Shown: positions 11,240 to 23,840, counted from the stretch's first letter. The stretch is 34,105 bases of DNA from Larix sibirica (GCA_004151065.3 NWUY0304710589.1:1-34105); one strand, 5' to 3'. Notes: generated by a model from the letters alone, not told the origin. Program-made: numbers and translations.

Positions 11240-11930
11240 CTAAACAATAACTTTGGCACCTATGGCTCCTCTTCTTAAGGAATACAGAGCACATATGCAC
11301 ATCTTTGTGAGGATATTTCATATTTCCCTCTCTGCCATATTTCCAAAGTGTCCTCTGAATCTGTGTCGAAAGAATAGAGACTTCTCCAGCTCAATTCACC
11401 ATCTGTAGTAGGGTTCACATAGTCTTCTTTCCACGCAATGATGTTCTAAATGTTTGACAGGATGGAACTCTGCGCATCGTCAGTAACAGGCCTATCACCT
11501 TAAGTCAGTTCCAACGGGGCCACAATGCATAGTTCCCTGGTATCAAATGAAATCTTTCTCTATTGGAAAAGTCCAAGACCACATTGTTTGTTGTCCAAGG
11601 CCCAATCTATCCCTAGCAGCGGGGGTATGGATCCTTTTCATCCATTATTTCTATGACTTCAAAATAAGCAGTGGTCTTTACTCCATCAATATTCACCTCA
11701 ATACTTTCTATTCTTCCCACAGGATAGATCTGATACTGATTAGCCAATCTTAGCTAGATGGGGGACCAAACCAAGCGCAACTTACCCATCAGCTCCAAAG
11801 TATTCTTTGGTAGAATGTGAACATCGGATCCTAGATCCAACATCAAATCTTGCATCACATAACCTCCAATGTCCATAGCCATTTTCACTTCCCTGCCTAT
11901 CCTCCTTTTCTTTTTCACTTACCTAATATG
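11240..11930 (-). mobile_element. Ty3/gypsy-type aspartic protease fragment, decayed
   Basis: Minus-strand remnant of a plant gypsy-type polyprotein. Reading leftward: DLMLDLGSDVHILPKNT (about 11860-11810), the protease-like region of a plant family that I recall as reading DPGSDVNILPKKTWE. Then a WSPI..LRLANQY block (about 11780-11745), VEVNIDGVKTTAYFEVIEI and DEKDPYP (about 11705-11615), LLGIDWA after a one-base insertion, and EDYVNPTTDGELSWRSL (about 11430-11375) followed by a DTDSED stretch. In SPI-stop-LRLAN, a TAG lies where I recall a Gln. Two more TAA/TAG codons fall in the later part. At least two frame shifts are present. It is non-functional and most likely came from the nuclear genome. 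Confidence 0.8.
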
Positions 11931-12974
11931 TCTATCAGGCAGAGGTGTGGCGATAGGTACATTGTCGTTTTCTATCCCCACTATCCACCACGGGCAAGCG
12001 AATAGGAGACCATTCTAACTGGCGCTCCAGCTAACTGATTGGTTATCGAGTCCCAGTTCATCAAATTGGATTGATCTGGTCAGATCATATATCGGGGAAA
12101 TTGGGTAACAGGCAGAGCATAGCGGTATTGGGGGCATCCATATCCGGGCGCGTTCTATACCTCCTTCACAGAGTGAAAAGTCAATTATTTTCATCCCAAT
12201 TACCGACCCCCCCTCTACACGTCGAATTCCTACCCTTATTAATGATTTATGCACACCTATTTCGCCGTGCTTCCCCCTTTCGGTAATGGCTAAGCCAATA
12301 AGTGCTTCAATGAGTAGGGTGAGTGACTGGTTCGTGCAGGAATGATTGAAATATACATGATTTCAATATCCAATCTCTAGCCCTTGCCCTTGCCCTTATC
12401 TGTCTAACCCATCTATCCACTGCCCTGGTCGCTTACTCGATTAGGAGAGGAGATCTAGTTGGTCGCTTATTCGTACTATCCCCACCCGTATCTAGTGTTA
12501 TAGTAGGCAAAGAGGCCAAAGAGTAAGCAAACCGCTATACTATAGCACACCCACCTCCTTAGAGTAGGCAAATAGGTACCAGCCTAGCCAATCCCTATAC
12601 TTGTAACAACTTGTAACAAGAACCAGATAATATCAGCAAGCCCTAACTATATAATAGCAGAAAGCCACAGGTCTCCTAACAGCTTAAGGGGTATCTCATG
12701 GCCAGATTTATTAGCACCCACCAACTTGCAAGCTCATAGGCAAGCTCTCACCACCTTTCCTGGTAACTCTAGTTTTTATTTCCTTTACCGGGTAAAGATA
12801 CGAATGGAGGGTACGGCTTCGCCTTCTACCCGTTTATTAAATTCCGCTACTAAGGAAATATATTATCTTTGGCAAAAGAGTTCGGTCTAGGCTAAAGGGG
12901 TGTTGGGTACAAGTCGCTTATTTCCGTGGGTGGGTAATATACTCTTTGGGTAAGGTAAGGTTATTTATGGGATT
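11931..12974. other. Gene-free
   Basis: No gene recognised. The overlapping opposite frames at 12015-12254 and 12071-12286 have no recognisable content. GTAGGCAAA-containing words recur at about 12505-12580. Confidence 0.3.
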
Positions 12975-13230
12975 ACAAGGAAAGACTCTGCTTTCCGGTA
13001 GGTGCCAACCAAGCTCAATAAATTATTTCATTCTCCATATTAAGGTCGCTCATCTGGTTGGGGCTATCGGGGCTCACTCTATACGGGTGACTCTATAAAT
13101 ATAAGGACCTTCATTCCGGTGAATGCCAACCAATATGTATCAATCCTTTCCATTATGTATAACTCTTTTATGTATCAATCCATCAACAATCAACAATCAA
13201 TAAGGATCTCCATTCCGGTTTCATATTGGT
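12975..13230 (+). repeat. Three diverged copies of a CATTCCGGT..TGCCAACC element
   Basis: Copies lie at about 12978-13018 (GCTTTCCGGTAGGTGCCAAC), 13098-13142 (CATTCCGGTGAATGCCAAC) and 13198-13222 (CATTCCGGTTTC). Between the last two are repeats of TATGTATCAATCC and a CAACAATCAACAATCAATAA run. Confidence 0.55.
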
Positions 13231-16200
13231 AAAAAAAATAGATAATTGGGTAGAAAGAGAATTTATCCAACCAAACACCAAGCCTCGGAGCGCAGCTTCC
13301 TTACCTCTGTCTAAATGGGGCTAGAATCGGTAGATCTAAACCAGAATACTAAAAAAAAGCACCTGGGAACGGAGCGACCTTAGTTTCACTCAGTCAAAAG
13401 AAGAATAAAGAGTAGGGCGGGGAGATAGGCCCCCAACCACCCGCCTCATAGCTTAGCTACCATAACTTTGGCTCAATCAATAAGGCTAAAGATAGAGTAG
13501 GTAGATAGAGAGAAAGAGTCGGCTACCTGTCATGATGGAGGGAGAACAGGCAGCAGTGGGTCGTCAGATGGGGTTGGTGGTTAGGTCATCAGGTCGGGTT
13601 GGGCAGGTCGTATTGAAAGCGTACTGTCGAAGTAACTGAACGGCTGTTCCTTGGGTGAGTGGCCAGGGAGCAGGTGCTGCCTTACGCGTACTGTTAGTAG
13701 TTGGCTGTGTAAAGCCTATGCCTGTTGTAAAAGCTTCTTTCATTATATATGATATTATACAATACAAATATGTATAAGCCTAGTTTGTTTCCTTGGGCGA
13801 TATCATGTGTTCACTCCGTTCCTTTTTAAGTGGACACAGTCTTCCTACCGAATTGATGGGGTTCAATTTCGGTGTTCAGTTTGGATTGGGTGTTTTATAA
13901 GCGAGCCTCAAGCCTTACCAAGCCCAGCCTTAGTTTCTATTTTACCATTTTCACCATTATCCTAGTGTATTTATCCCGGTAAGTAAACCACCACTTTTAC
14001 TGTATGACATTCCTTTTATTATTTTATTATTTCTTTCGGCCACCCACCAACTTGCTTGGAGACGTGGAGTGATTTCGCCCAGTCGTGTCTTTCCACCCAG
14101 TTGTTTCCATCCAGTCATTTCTGTTGAGGGGTCGGGGCAAGGTTTTCAGTTTCAATGTAGTAACCTGGCGGTTCCTTAATGTGATTCATGTTGATATGGC
14201 ATCAAATGATCTGGCCCTTTATTTCCTGCCAAGTGTTGCTGGCAAGTCTTTCCTTACTTAATGGCGTCTCCTTAGTTTATTCCTAGTGGTTTTAAAGAAC
14301 CCCTTTCCCATTCCGGCTGGTGGCTTATTGGTTTACTGAATGCGGGGCTGTATAAATAAGTGAAAATAAAGCAGAATAAGGGGCGTATGTAACAGAATGT
14401 GCTGTCCGCGGTACGTGATGCGGTCGGCTCTTAAAGGGCTCATATCATAAGTTTTTCTCTTTCTTTATGACTTCAGTTGAGAGGTTAAAGGCATCCGGTG
14501 GCTAAAGAGGTGATAGAGGCTATGGCTCCTTTCCGGGTGACTGGCTATTTATTGGTTACAGCTTGTGATTTGATTTCTTTTTATTATTATTTATATACAA
14601 AATATCTGCTAATGCTGCTGTTATAATCCTACCGCCAACCTGCCTGTGATTTATCCATCTCCCTACCTGCCTTCCCATCGAACTTAGAACTACCTGGCCT
14701 CCTATTGGCGATTGAGCCTACCATCTGCCTAATATCTTTTCAACTACTGATATCTTATGAGGTTAGAGGATCTAGTTGGAGCTATAGAGTAAGGAGTATA
14801 GAGAAAGAGAGTAGGATTCTGTATGTCCTGTTGAACTGGGGTAGTTGGATCGAGCGGAAGGAAACCGAGAAAGAACAGAAGGCTGTATAAAAGATCGGCA
14901 TACAAACAACACCTTTGCATACAAAACGATCATAGATACCAGTTAGCAGCATAATGTTTTATTACTCTATTGTTTCACCTCACACGGCTAAATCATACGT
15001 CCGTTGGCCCACGCAAGCAAACCCGTGGCTAGTTGTCTGTGGCGGGCTAACTGAAAGGGTAATGGGTAATGTGGGCGGAGTGCGGAATGCAAACTGGTTG
15101 TGAAGAGGTATTCTGTTTCCAGTGTTCACGCCTTTATTTATTTCTTGCTTGTAAGATGGGTCCGTTTGTAAGCTTCCATTATATAAGTTTTTACATATCG
15201 TCAACTTCTAGAAACAAGTGCATACACCGTCAGATGTTGATCGTTTCAAAAACATGAACCTATCCGCCTGGGATTACTTCTTGGAGTAGCAGCATGGAGT
15301 ATCAACATAAACTACTGGCCTCGCCACTAACGGCTTTTCGCCTGTACTTTTTGTATGGATTTTTCTTTTAGGTAAGTAACCATATCCACCACCGCTATAG
15401 ATAGCTACGACGCATATATAAACATAATCTCTCTCGTCTGGTAGGAACGATGGGGAACTTATCTCTAAGTTATTCTATGATGGTGATCTCAATATCTCGG
15501 TTATGATGGAAACTAGGGGGTCTATTTTCTCTTTCTGTTGTAAACTTGGCTGCAATGGTGGAGTAGTTTGGGGATATGCTTGTATGGCAACAACATGGGG
15601 CTCAATGTATTCTGATTATAACGCCGGAGAACTTACTTCTCTTTCGGGTATGGCAGGTTATTGGGTATGTCGGTTTAACGGGTATGGGTTTGTTCTCTTT
15701 CTTTCTATTCTCGTCGTTTGGTGGTAAGTCCTTCTCTTCCCTCACACATAGTGTAAACTTGGAATGTATGTTAGAGTTTGGGAAATGGGTGCTACACCTC
15801 ACCTCCCCCTCCCCTGGCCGTTTATTCTGGCCAAAAGCAGAAGAAGATTCAGTTCTAAAGCCATCCGTGGAACTCAATTGATATCTCGTAGGATAACAAC
15901 TTGGCCCTCTCTCTTCTGGTGGGGGGGGAACTTATAATATATCACGTATGGTAGGAACTAGGTATAACTCACTAAATATATCTTTCGTGACAACAAATTG
16001 GGAACTAAATCAATCCCGTATATTGTGTCTCGATGATGAACTCAACATCTCATTCCATGGGTCGCTGGGGGGCTTGTGATGACGGGCGAACTATTCTTTT
16101 CAGACTCACTGCGCGATGTTGGTAACTGCGGGCTTTCGGTGAACGTCCCTAGATCTTGGAGGGCTTTTTCCCTTGGTCGTTGTTGTAAAAATATAGCCAT

Positions 16201-16332
16201 TGTATAACCCACACATTCTAGCATTAACCAGTCAGTTATAAAGAAATCATTCTAAGGATAAGCTACCTCCCCTTCCCATACTGGAACTACCGGGCACTGT
16301 GTGTCTTTATTTTGCATGATCCTCGAGAGAGC
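13231..16332. other. Gene-free; degenerate GGAACT/TCTCGTATGG words
   Basis: No gene or RNA recognised over about 3.1 kb. From about 15430 to 16070, phrases resembling GGTAGGAAC..TGGGGAACTTAT and TCTCGTAGG / TCACGTATGG recur, which suggests a very worn tandem array. Small frames (for example 15503-15727 and 15576-15881) follow from this. Confidence 0.3.
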
Positions 16333-16374
16333 CATCGTAAGTAAGATTGTGCATTCATCCCTTCCAATCGCTGT
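16333..16374 (+). repeat. Dispersed direct repeat, copy 1
   Basis: GCCATCGTAAGTAAG followed by ATTGTGCATTCATCCCTTCC matches about 17483-17520 (GCCATTGTAAGC, then ATTGTGAATTCATCCCTTC) with small indels, 1.15 kb downstream. Confidence 0.65.
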
Positions 16375-16924
16375 AGGAACGCCATCGTGTTCCGTGGCGG
16401 TAAGTGAGGTGTAGGGTCGAGGGTAGAGAACACGAGGGGCTTAGATTATAGCTCAATGGGTAATTAACTTATACCTCGTATTGGGACGTGAGCAGTTCCT
16501 CTTCTTTATCGGGGTCTGGGGGGTATGACTGGCTCTGTGGGGTAGATTGTTTATGTGGAGTTGTAGGGCCGTGGTATCGTGTAGTTCGAGGTATGACAGC
16601 TCTGGCTAGGTATCCAGGTTAGTTCTTATGGTAAGGTCTCCCGACTGGTTCTCCTGTCGCTCATTCGTTTGTTCGGTGGACAACCTATCTTGGTAGATGT
16701 TTCCTGTGTCCGGTGGACCTACCATCTCTAAAGATGTAATTGGTTAAGCCAATAAATTTGATCAATCAATGCCTCTCCCGGAAGACCATTCCTTTCCTGC
16801 ATGCACGCACGCAGAATACCTATCGAGTAAATGCACGCACGCTACCCGTAAGACTGTCCAAGTGAGCCCTCCTCTCAGAAGACTAATCAGTTGCCTTTGG
16901 CCGCAGCACCTTCCCGGCCGCCGG

Positions 16925-17060
16925 CCTCACTTGCCCATAGCATTTTCATAAGCAGTAGAAGGAGCAAAAGGAGTTCCAACACCAGCATTTGAATAAGCTG
17001 TTGCACCATTTAAAGGGTCATTCCCAAGAGCATTCCCAGCATTGGAGTAGGGCATTCCAA
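16925..17060 (-). repeat. Triplet-phased repeat of Asn-Ala-Gly type, locus B
   Basis: On the minus strand one frame reads continuously for about 45 codons, including YSNAGNALGN and GVGTPFAPSTAYENA, ending in a TGA near 16930. It shares DNA (AATGCTCTTGGGAAT) and the AGNALGN and PFAP phrases with the plus-strand locus at 33.7-34.07 kb. The text has the look of a low-complexity repeat protein, but no start or domain is visible. Confidence 0.55.
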
Positions 17061-18786
17061 AGTGGTCGCATTAGGACGGACGAACAGTAGCTACATAGTT
17101 TTAGGTTAGGCGGGTCGACGGACGGATTACGTAGCAGTGTGAGGTGCACCGAGATATAGAGGTTTATGATCTGCTTGCCGGTTTATCAACAGATAAGAAG
17201 GGGATCCACTCCCGCACCCATTACCGCCGCTGCCGCTAGCCAATACACGGGAAGAATAAATCTAGGCTATGTAATATGAATAAACGTAAATAAACATGGT
17301 GTGTCTATAGCTCCTCTATGTTGGCTGGTGCATACTGACTGCTGAATGGTTACATTAATGCGTAACGTGTACTGGGTATCTGGGTAACGCCTTTCTTGGC
17401 AGGTTAGTCATTCAGCTTGCACCGTCGATCATTATTATATATTTATTATCCAAAATGGGCTTAGCAACTTATTAAAACAGGTGCCATTGTAAGCATTGTG
17501 AATTCATCCCTTCAATACAATCCACCTTGAAACCTCCATCTTTCAATTACTTACCGATACAGAACACACATTATTCAACTGGATGCAATGATGAGCCGTG
17601 ACAAACGATGATGAGGATTTACCATTTAGGGGACGCAAAGGAAAGTAAAGGTATTACAGGAAGGGACAGATTGAGTCTTCTTGGAGAGGGAGGTTGCCCT
17701 TTCTTTGACCAGACTCTTCTTTAAAAACTTTTCATTCACTGTTTTTAATACAAAAAAATTACTTTAAGTACCCCAAGTGATGCCTTGGACCCGATCAAAA
17801 CGAGGTTATCAATATGGAAAATGAGAAGGTTTCCTATAATCTGTTCTATTGAGACTTTGCGTTTGTGCCGAACGTGTAAAGTGCTAAATCAATAAATAAA
17901 TCACTTGTATCAACACGGCTACCTGCCCCGCTCTCCTCTCCATCCGTCAGGTTTCTATCGGGCCTCTTCTTTTCTCTCAACTGGTCATCATCAATCAAAT
18001 AAATCAGGCAGTGTGTCCATCCCGCCGCTCTTCCTGAAACTCCTTCCTTATATCCTGGTTGAATACTCCCGGCATAAGAAAGACTCCTGCCTGATGGGCA
18101 TAAGATTAATCATACCATCCAGCTCCTAAACCTCAATGGGACTCTGCTACTCAAAATCGGGGACTCCACTCCTATCATTGCATATAAACGTAAGTAAAAT
18201 ATTGTAGTTTCGACTTGCTTACCTGTCTAACCTTCCTGGTGATCCCCTTCCCTCCCTGGTTTAGGTGAGGCTTGTTGGACTTGGCTAAAAAGAGTCTCCG
18301 TCCTGGTTAAAGGCTTTTATTAAAGCTAAAGGTTCCAAGGTTCAAGGCATCTGTTGGGCCTGTTTAGGCTTGGTGGCTAGAGGCCCCTGGCAATCATAAA
18401 CTTATTTATAAGGCAGTTGTTGGACTATCCCGCTCATTCCTGTCCTTCCTCATATCTATCCCGGCATAAGGCTCCTGGTTGGGCAATGAAAGCCAAAGCT
18501 TCATGGTATACCCTTTTATTGCTAACTTCATTGTTGATTAATCGCTAACGCTTGCCTCCTGGTTGGGGAATTATTGCTAACCCCCCATTATGATGAGGAC
18601 CAACGCTCGATATCCCCAATACTGTCAACGGTACGGAACACAGTTACTACATTGACTTACCTTGCTTGAGCATGCCCTCGAACATAAGTGGAACATAAGG
18701 ACTATCCGTGGAACATGATTACGTGCAGCTTAATCCCAACATGAGTTTGAAGATCCATCAGGATTACATACAGCATTAGTACGTTC
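17061..18786. other. Gene-free
   Basis: No gene recognised. Copy 2 of the repeat at 16333 lies at about 17483-17520. CTCCTGGTTGGG recurs at about 18471 and 18556, and TTCCTGGT-type words recur from 18040 to 18310. Confidence 0.3.
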
Positions 18787-18832
18787 GGTTGGTTAGTTAG
18801 TGGGGTTCAGTTTTATAATGCCCTCCGGAGGC
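18787..18832 (-). repeat. Arm B of the long-range inverted repeat
   Basis: Reverse complement of 3436-3485 over about 46 bases; the most conserved part is GCCTCCGGAGGGCATTAT. Confidence 0.7.
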
Positions 18833-20149
18833 AAACAAAAAGCTGAGCAGGAATGGCCCATAGCGCAGAAGAAATAAAAAAAACATGGTTTGTTTATTAT
18901 TATGATTGATAACGCTGGCCGAAAGAATGGTTGGTTGGATCACACTATATGAGACCATATACCTGACACAATAAGAGCCTATACGCTACATCCGAAACAG
19001 TTATATATATGTATATATAAATTTATTAAAAAATATCTTTAATAATTCCGTATATAGTACAGGTGCCCAGGCGCGTTAGGCGTTGGCAATGGTCATTTTG
19101 GTGGCACTGTTTCACTCTGGGGGCAACGGATGGACCAGTCAATGCCACCTGCTAAACACGTCACCCAGGAAGGATGGCACTTTACGGCTTTCAAGGTTAA
19201 TCATTACGCGCACTTTTCTTTTTGTTACCAATACCTCCCATTATGAGCCTTTCTGGAAACAATCATATAACAATATCACATTACCATTCAGTCAGTATCA
19301 CCTCACATCTCTGGGAGGGAAATAAAAGGATGGACTTGATAGGAAGTGAGTGTTGACTCTGATACTTACTAATTTCTTATTAGTTGGATGGCCGGGAAGA
19401 AGGAAAGGAGCAAACTAAGGCAATTGATTAGTCCTCTTGATATAGGTGGTGGACCAACGGGCAGACAGACAACAGATTGAACTTATCTCCTATAAGCCAC
19501 GTTGGAACTAGATAAGGGCGTTACCCACTAACACCTTCTTTTTGGGGGTTGGAAAAGGCCCTACAACTGAACCTTCCAACAATTGCAGCATGTACCCTTA
19601 TTGTTTCTTCTTTTTTTTTTTATTGGATGCCTTTTCTTTTTTGGAGATGGCTTATTTTCATTAGGTTTTTTAATGGAGCATGTATTCTTCATACATTTTG
19701 GGACCGATCATGATCTTACTTACGTTTAACCTGCAACAATAAATTTAGCGTACTCTTATTTAACTGATTAGCCTTCTATTTGGATCGCCGGTAAGGATCG
19801 GCGGACAAAGTAACAACTTATTAGTATTGGGAGGCTAGTTACCAATGAACCTTATGCCAATAAAACGTACCCTTCATTCCCAATATCACGTCCCAATTTG
19901 AATCTATCCTGGGCAGTTAAACAATATATATCTGCTAAATAGAAACCCGCCCGCCCCTATTATTGTCTACTGACCATCCAGCAATCAATCATGGGAAGCG
20001 AGGGAAGCTACGAAAAGTGCTCGGCTAATCGACCATGCAGCCGACTTCGTACCTGAAGCAAGATAAAAAAGCCATGCTGGCTGGTTGTTCCGGTCAATCC
20101 AAATAAACCTTCTGAAATAAATTATATTATATATATAATAACCTAGGTT
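18833..20149. other. Gene-free; small AT palindrome
   Basis: No gene recognised. The run TTATATATATGTATATATAA at about 19001-19020 is nearly self-complementary. TCACACTATATGAG at about 18943 also occurs at about 25324, next to the tRNA-like element. A T homopolymer lies at about 19609-19621. Confidence 0.3.
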
Positions 20150-20187
20150 GCGGGGGATAATCCCCCCCCTTTCGGGTTATCGCCCGC
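20150..20187. other. Strong GC-rich hairpin
   Basis: GCGGGGGATAA (20150-20160) pairs with TTATCGCCCGC (20177-20187) with a single mismatch. The 16-base loop can itself fold as CCC-TTTC-GGG. It lies within a run of AT-rich sequence. In plant mitochondria such stem-loops can define or protect transcript ends, but no adjacent gene is visible. Confidence 0.6.
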
Positions 20188-21589
20188 GGTAATGCTATAA
20201 TTACATATATAGAAAAGCTTGCTCGAGGTATGCTAAGGGTAAGTACGTAGGGCCTCTCCCGTCAAAAGGTTCTTTTATAAAATATTCTACGTTTGCATGC
20301 ACGCATAAACCCAACAGCAATAAAATATGGTTTAAATGGTCGGTCACACACTCACAAATGGTTCCTTCGAACGAAGCTCTTGCCCCTTACTATTTTGAGC
20401 GAGCGGTTTGTACCTCCTCCCTAACCCCTGTACCTCGGGTGAGCAAATAAATAATATCTTCACAAATAGAAGCGTTATTGCGGGTTGCCACGCGGGGAAA
20501 GAATGATTTAAAAGGATGGAAAGCAAATTACGGATATGACTTAATTATTTTCCCTAAACGGGGATGTCGCAAGCAAGGACAGAAAATGGTCCTACCAAAC
20601 TGCTGCTATCACTTAAACGTGTAACGCGCCTGTTCTTTAGCACAGTATTGTGAAAACTATACTCAATATAATAAAAAGCTAATGAAAAGGTTATATGTAT
20701 CAACCGGGTATTGTATTGAGGTCCTCTAGGTCTTAGTGGGTGTATATGGTTAGTGTGGGTTCAAGGTCTAGGGTCTATTTCGTTGAGGTCAAGGGTCTAG
20801 GTATGGCTGGCCGCTGCTGCTATGGTAATGATCAGCACTGACTGGGTCTATTAACAGGGACCAAGTGATTTTATTATTGGTTACCCCTTCCTGTAAAGTA
20901 CCACTGCCTTTCCTTATCGGCGACCGCTGCACTTTCACTGCGCTCTTGGTCGATGATTTTTTATTTGCCTCCCCTCTCCCTCCCTTCTTGTGGCAACTGA
21001 CTGGGAATGACCGGTGGTAATGCTGGGACTGGATTGAAGCTCGGAAAAACTGTAGAAAGAATTATCATTGAAAGTAATTAAATTAAGATCCATTTTCTTA
21101 GAGGATTTAGGTAGAAGTACCGAACTTTATCCGAGGTAGTTCTCTTATTTAAAGAAAGGGTTATGCTTTATAAAAGCCTAGACAAACTCACCAGGTTGGG
21201 AAGGTGCCGTGTCAAGAGATGAATGATAGAGAGTGCTCACGCTATCGAGACGGTAAATTCAGGAAGGAAAGGTGAAAAGCTTGCTTGACCAAAGGGAGAG
21301 CAAGGTGGCGTATCAAGTTTGATCAATTATTGAACTGCATGCATAATATTGTATAATATCTTTTTAGTAAAACTGAGCTAAATCGGATGGTGCATTCATG
21401 GTGCATTCTGGAATAAAGAACCTACCCTCCCGGGAAAAGGCCCTTTTTATTACAGTGAACTGCGATGGTAATTAAGACAAATCTGGCAAATAAAGAGAAA
21501 TACCCGGTTTCCAGATTCAATTTATCCAGAGCCCGTAGATTCTGTGCCCATTTAGAGGAGGATCTCACGCTAGTGGACCAGGTTGAACT
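20188..21589. other. Gene-free
   Basis: No gene recognised. A short cluster of TTGAGGTC / TCTAGG words at about 20712-20805 looks like a worn tandem repeat. Confidence 0.3.
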
Positions 21590-22110
21590 TGATCCACTTG
21601 ATCATATCCAGTAGCGGCTTAACCACTATAAAAACAGTAGCAGGAGCAAAGGTAAAATCAGTAAAGGTAAAGGCAGGAGAGGCGATCCCAGGCATGGGTG
21701 GTTTACCTCGTTTACTTGGGTTAAGCACCAATTTATCGAGTTTACCAAAAAGAAGTTTATCCCACAAAGGCAAAGCTTGGGAAAGATACATAGGTGGATC
21801 CAACAGTATCAAAGCTAGAGGCAAAGGTCAAACCAGTTTATCCATCAGTAGTAGACCCAGGTGACCCAGTTGCTTAGCTTGAATCAGTATATTGAGTTGT
21901 TGATCCTGTAACATATAGAATATACAGAGCCAGATCCAGACCTTCCAAAAGCAGACCTAGAAGCAGGATAGAAGGCAGCCTAGCCATTAGCCGGCTTAGC
22001 CTTTGATTACGCCGTTGATTCTTTTAGTAGATTTGAAAAAGCACCCGCAGCATTCAAGCAAGCAGTAGGCTCTGTAGCAGCCGTTAAAGCATCAAAGCCA
22101 GCATGCTGAG
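21590..22110 (-). repeat. Triplet-phased repeat, locus C (minus strand)
   Basis: On the minus strand, frame segments read as Ala/Thr/Ser/Phe-rich low-complexity text such as TGSPGSTTDG, FASSFDTVGSTYV and DALTAATEPTACLNAAG, with scattered TAA codons. It is the same vocabulary as the plus-strand loci. The plus-strand 93-codon and minus-strand 84-codon frames at about 21570-21864 are by-products. Confidence 0.5.
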
Positions 22111-22769
22111 ACCTTGGCTCACTAGCAAATCTCCGGGTAAAGCCACAGTCAGTCAGCACGGCAGCTTACCACCTATCCCACTGTCTTTCGGCCCCAAACC
22201 CCCACCGCAACGTTATGCTAAAGCGTCCAGCTTTTAGTTCTAACTCTTATATAATATAACCAGTGGAATCTCTATCCAATCGGGAAGCTTTTCATTCGTA
22301 ACTGTCCTGAATAGTTCATATCTGTAATAGCTATACACTATCTGGCATGGCATGGCTAAAGCTATAATATCTGGCATGGCTAAACTCTCTCCCGGGAAGC
22401 TTAGAGAAATAGGTAAGCTTATAATTACTCTATCAATGAAATCGGTAAGCTATTACTTTATAAGGAAGACCACATCAATATGGCTAGACTATTTTGACTG
22501 GCGAGACTATTGAACAAATGAAACTTTCAAGCAAGCAGCAAGCAAAAGAAAAAGAACTCTACAGTTAAGTTCATTTCAATCTACAGTTAATGAATGAATC
22601 AGTGCTATCGAGGGAGTTGGTGGAGTTGAACCAGTTTATTGAGCTTATCTACCGCCAGCCAAACCATCTACTATCCATCTACTATCTAAGCCATCTAAGC
22701 CAGCGGATCCAAAGCCAGCCAAAGAGCCATACCCTACTAGACATAGTGATGCCTTTTAACCAGTACCAA
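22111..22769. other. Gene-free; small repeats
   Basis: No gene recognised. ATCTGGCATGGC occurs at about 22340 and 22368, and several GGTAAGCTTAT-type words follow. The 85-codon frame at 22590-22847 has no recognisable domain and runs into the triplet repeat. Confidence 0.3.
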
Positions 22770-23335
22770 AAAAAAGCTGCTTTTTTCTTTGCTCTAGGTG
22801 CTCTAGGCTATGCTTATACTGGTGCTTATCTGCTACTGATAGCTTAGATGCTGGAACAACTGGTACTGCCTCCGACGCTTCTGCCCTAGCTTATAGCTTT
22901 GTCTCTGTCCCAACAAGCTATGTCTTTGCCTTTGCTACTGATGATGCTACTGGATATGTTATTAGGTATGCTGCTGTAGGCTCTGCTACTGATGCCAGGT
23001 ATTTCACTGCTTAAGCAACGGAATAAACGACTTATGCTGCTGGTCTTGCTTCAACAACTGACTCTACATCTACTGGTGTTGGGTCTACTGCTTAGTAAAC
23101 TGCTTCTACCTCTACCTCTGCCTATGCTACTAGTGCTGGATAAGCAACTTCATCTCAATCACTAAGCTTAGTCTGGACCTATCACACTTGTTAATCTTCT
23201 GCTTCAACTGCTGGATCAACAACTGGATATGGTTATGGGTTAAGCATCAGAATCGATTGCTTAAACTGCTCAGTAAACTGCTTCTTCAACGTGATCTGCA
23301 ACTAGCTCTACTATAAATGCTAAAGGTATGCTGCT
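22770..23335 (+). repeat. Triplet-phased repeat, locus D
   Basis: From about 22851 a single frame keeps the vocabulary GCT/ACT/TCT/GGA/TAT/GTT for about 130 codons (for example SYVFAFATDDATGYV, ASTTDSTSTGVGSTA, SSASTAGSTTGYGYG). It has in-frame TAA/TAG but few frame changes. GGA-TAA-GCA-ACT here parallels GGA-TCA-ACA-ACT nearby, so some stops may derive from TCA and not from CAA. Confidence 0.6.
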
Positions 23336-23472
23336 AGCAATGGAACTCGATCTGCGCCGAACTAGTGTCCCTGGAAGGGGAGATGCTTCCTTGGGGACTA
23401 AGCATTGAGGAAGTAAATGCGCGGGGCTTAGCTAACTTGAGAAGGTTAGCCCTGCTTAGATAAATAAGTAAA

Positions 23473-23551
23473 GTAAGCCATCGGTACGTACATTGGTAAG
23501 TCATCGTACATATATCGGTACGTACATCGGTAAGCCATTGTACATATATAT
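23473..23551 (+). repeat. GTACGTACATYGGTAAG tandem repeat
   Basis: Alternating blocks TCGGTACGTACATTGGTAAG, CATCGTACATATATCGG and TCGGTACGTACATCGGTAAG, then CATTGTACATATATA, give about two copies of a unit of roughly 38 bases. Confidence 0.7.
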
Positions 23552-23678
23552 AAATAAGGAAGGAATGACGAAACGAACGAAGGTGGGTGGTAGTTTGGAA
23601 AGCAAGGTTTGGTAGTATCTAGCATGTCTACCCTAGATTACTGGCTCTGAAGCAAGTGTAATTGGTTGCAGGCAACAA

Positions 23679-23840
23679 CTCCATCTCCTTCCTAGGGTGA
23701 AGGGCTAAAGGTAAGGTTGGATCATCTAATCCGGTGCTAAGATAAGGTCATGGGTGCCCGGGGCATCACTCCATGCTCCTAGAGTGAAGGCAGTAGTAAG
23801 AGAAGGGTAAGGTTGATCCATCCGGTGCTTATAAGATAAG
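23679..23840 (+). repeat. Diverged duplication of about 70 bp
   Basis: The blocks CTCCATCTCCTTCCTAGGGT..GGTAAGGTTGGATCA..CCGGTGCTAAGATAAG (about 23679-23747) and CTCCATGCTCCTAGAGT..GGTAAGGTTGATCC..CCGGTGCTTATAAGATAAG (about 23769-23839) are collinear. Confidence 0.7.
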
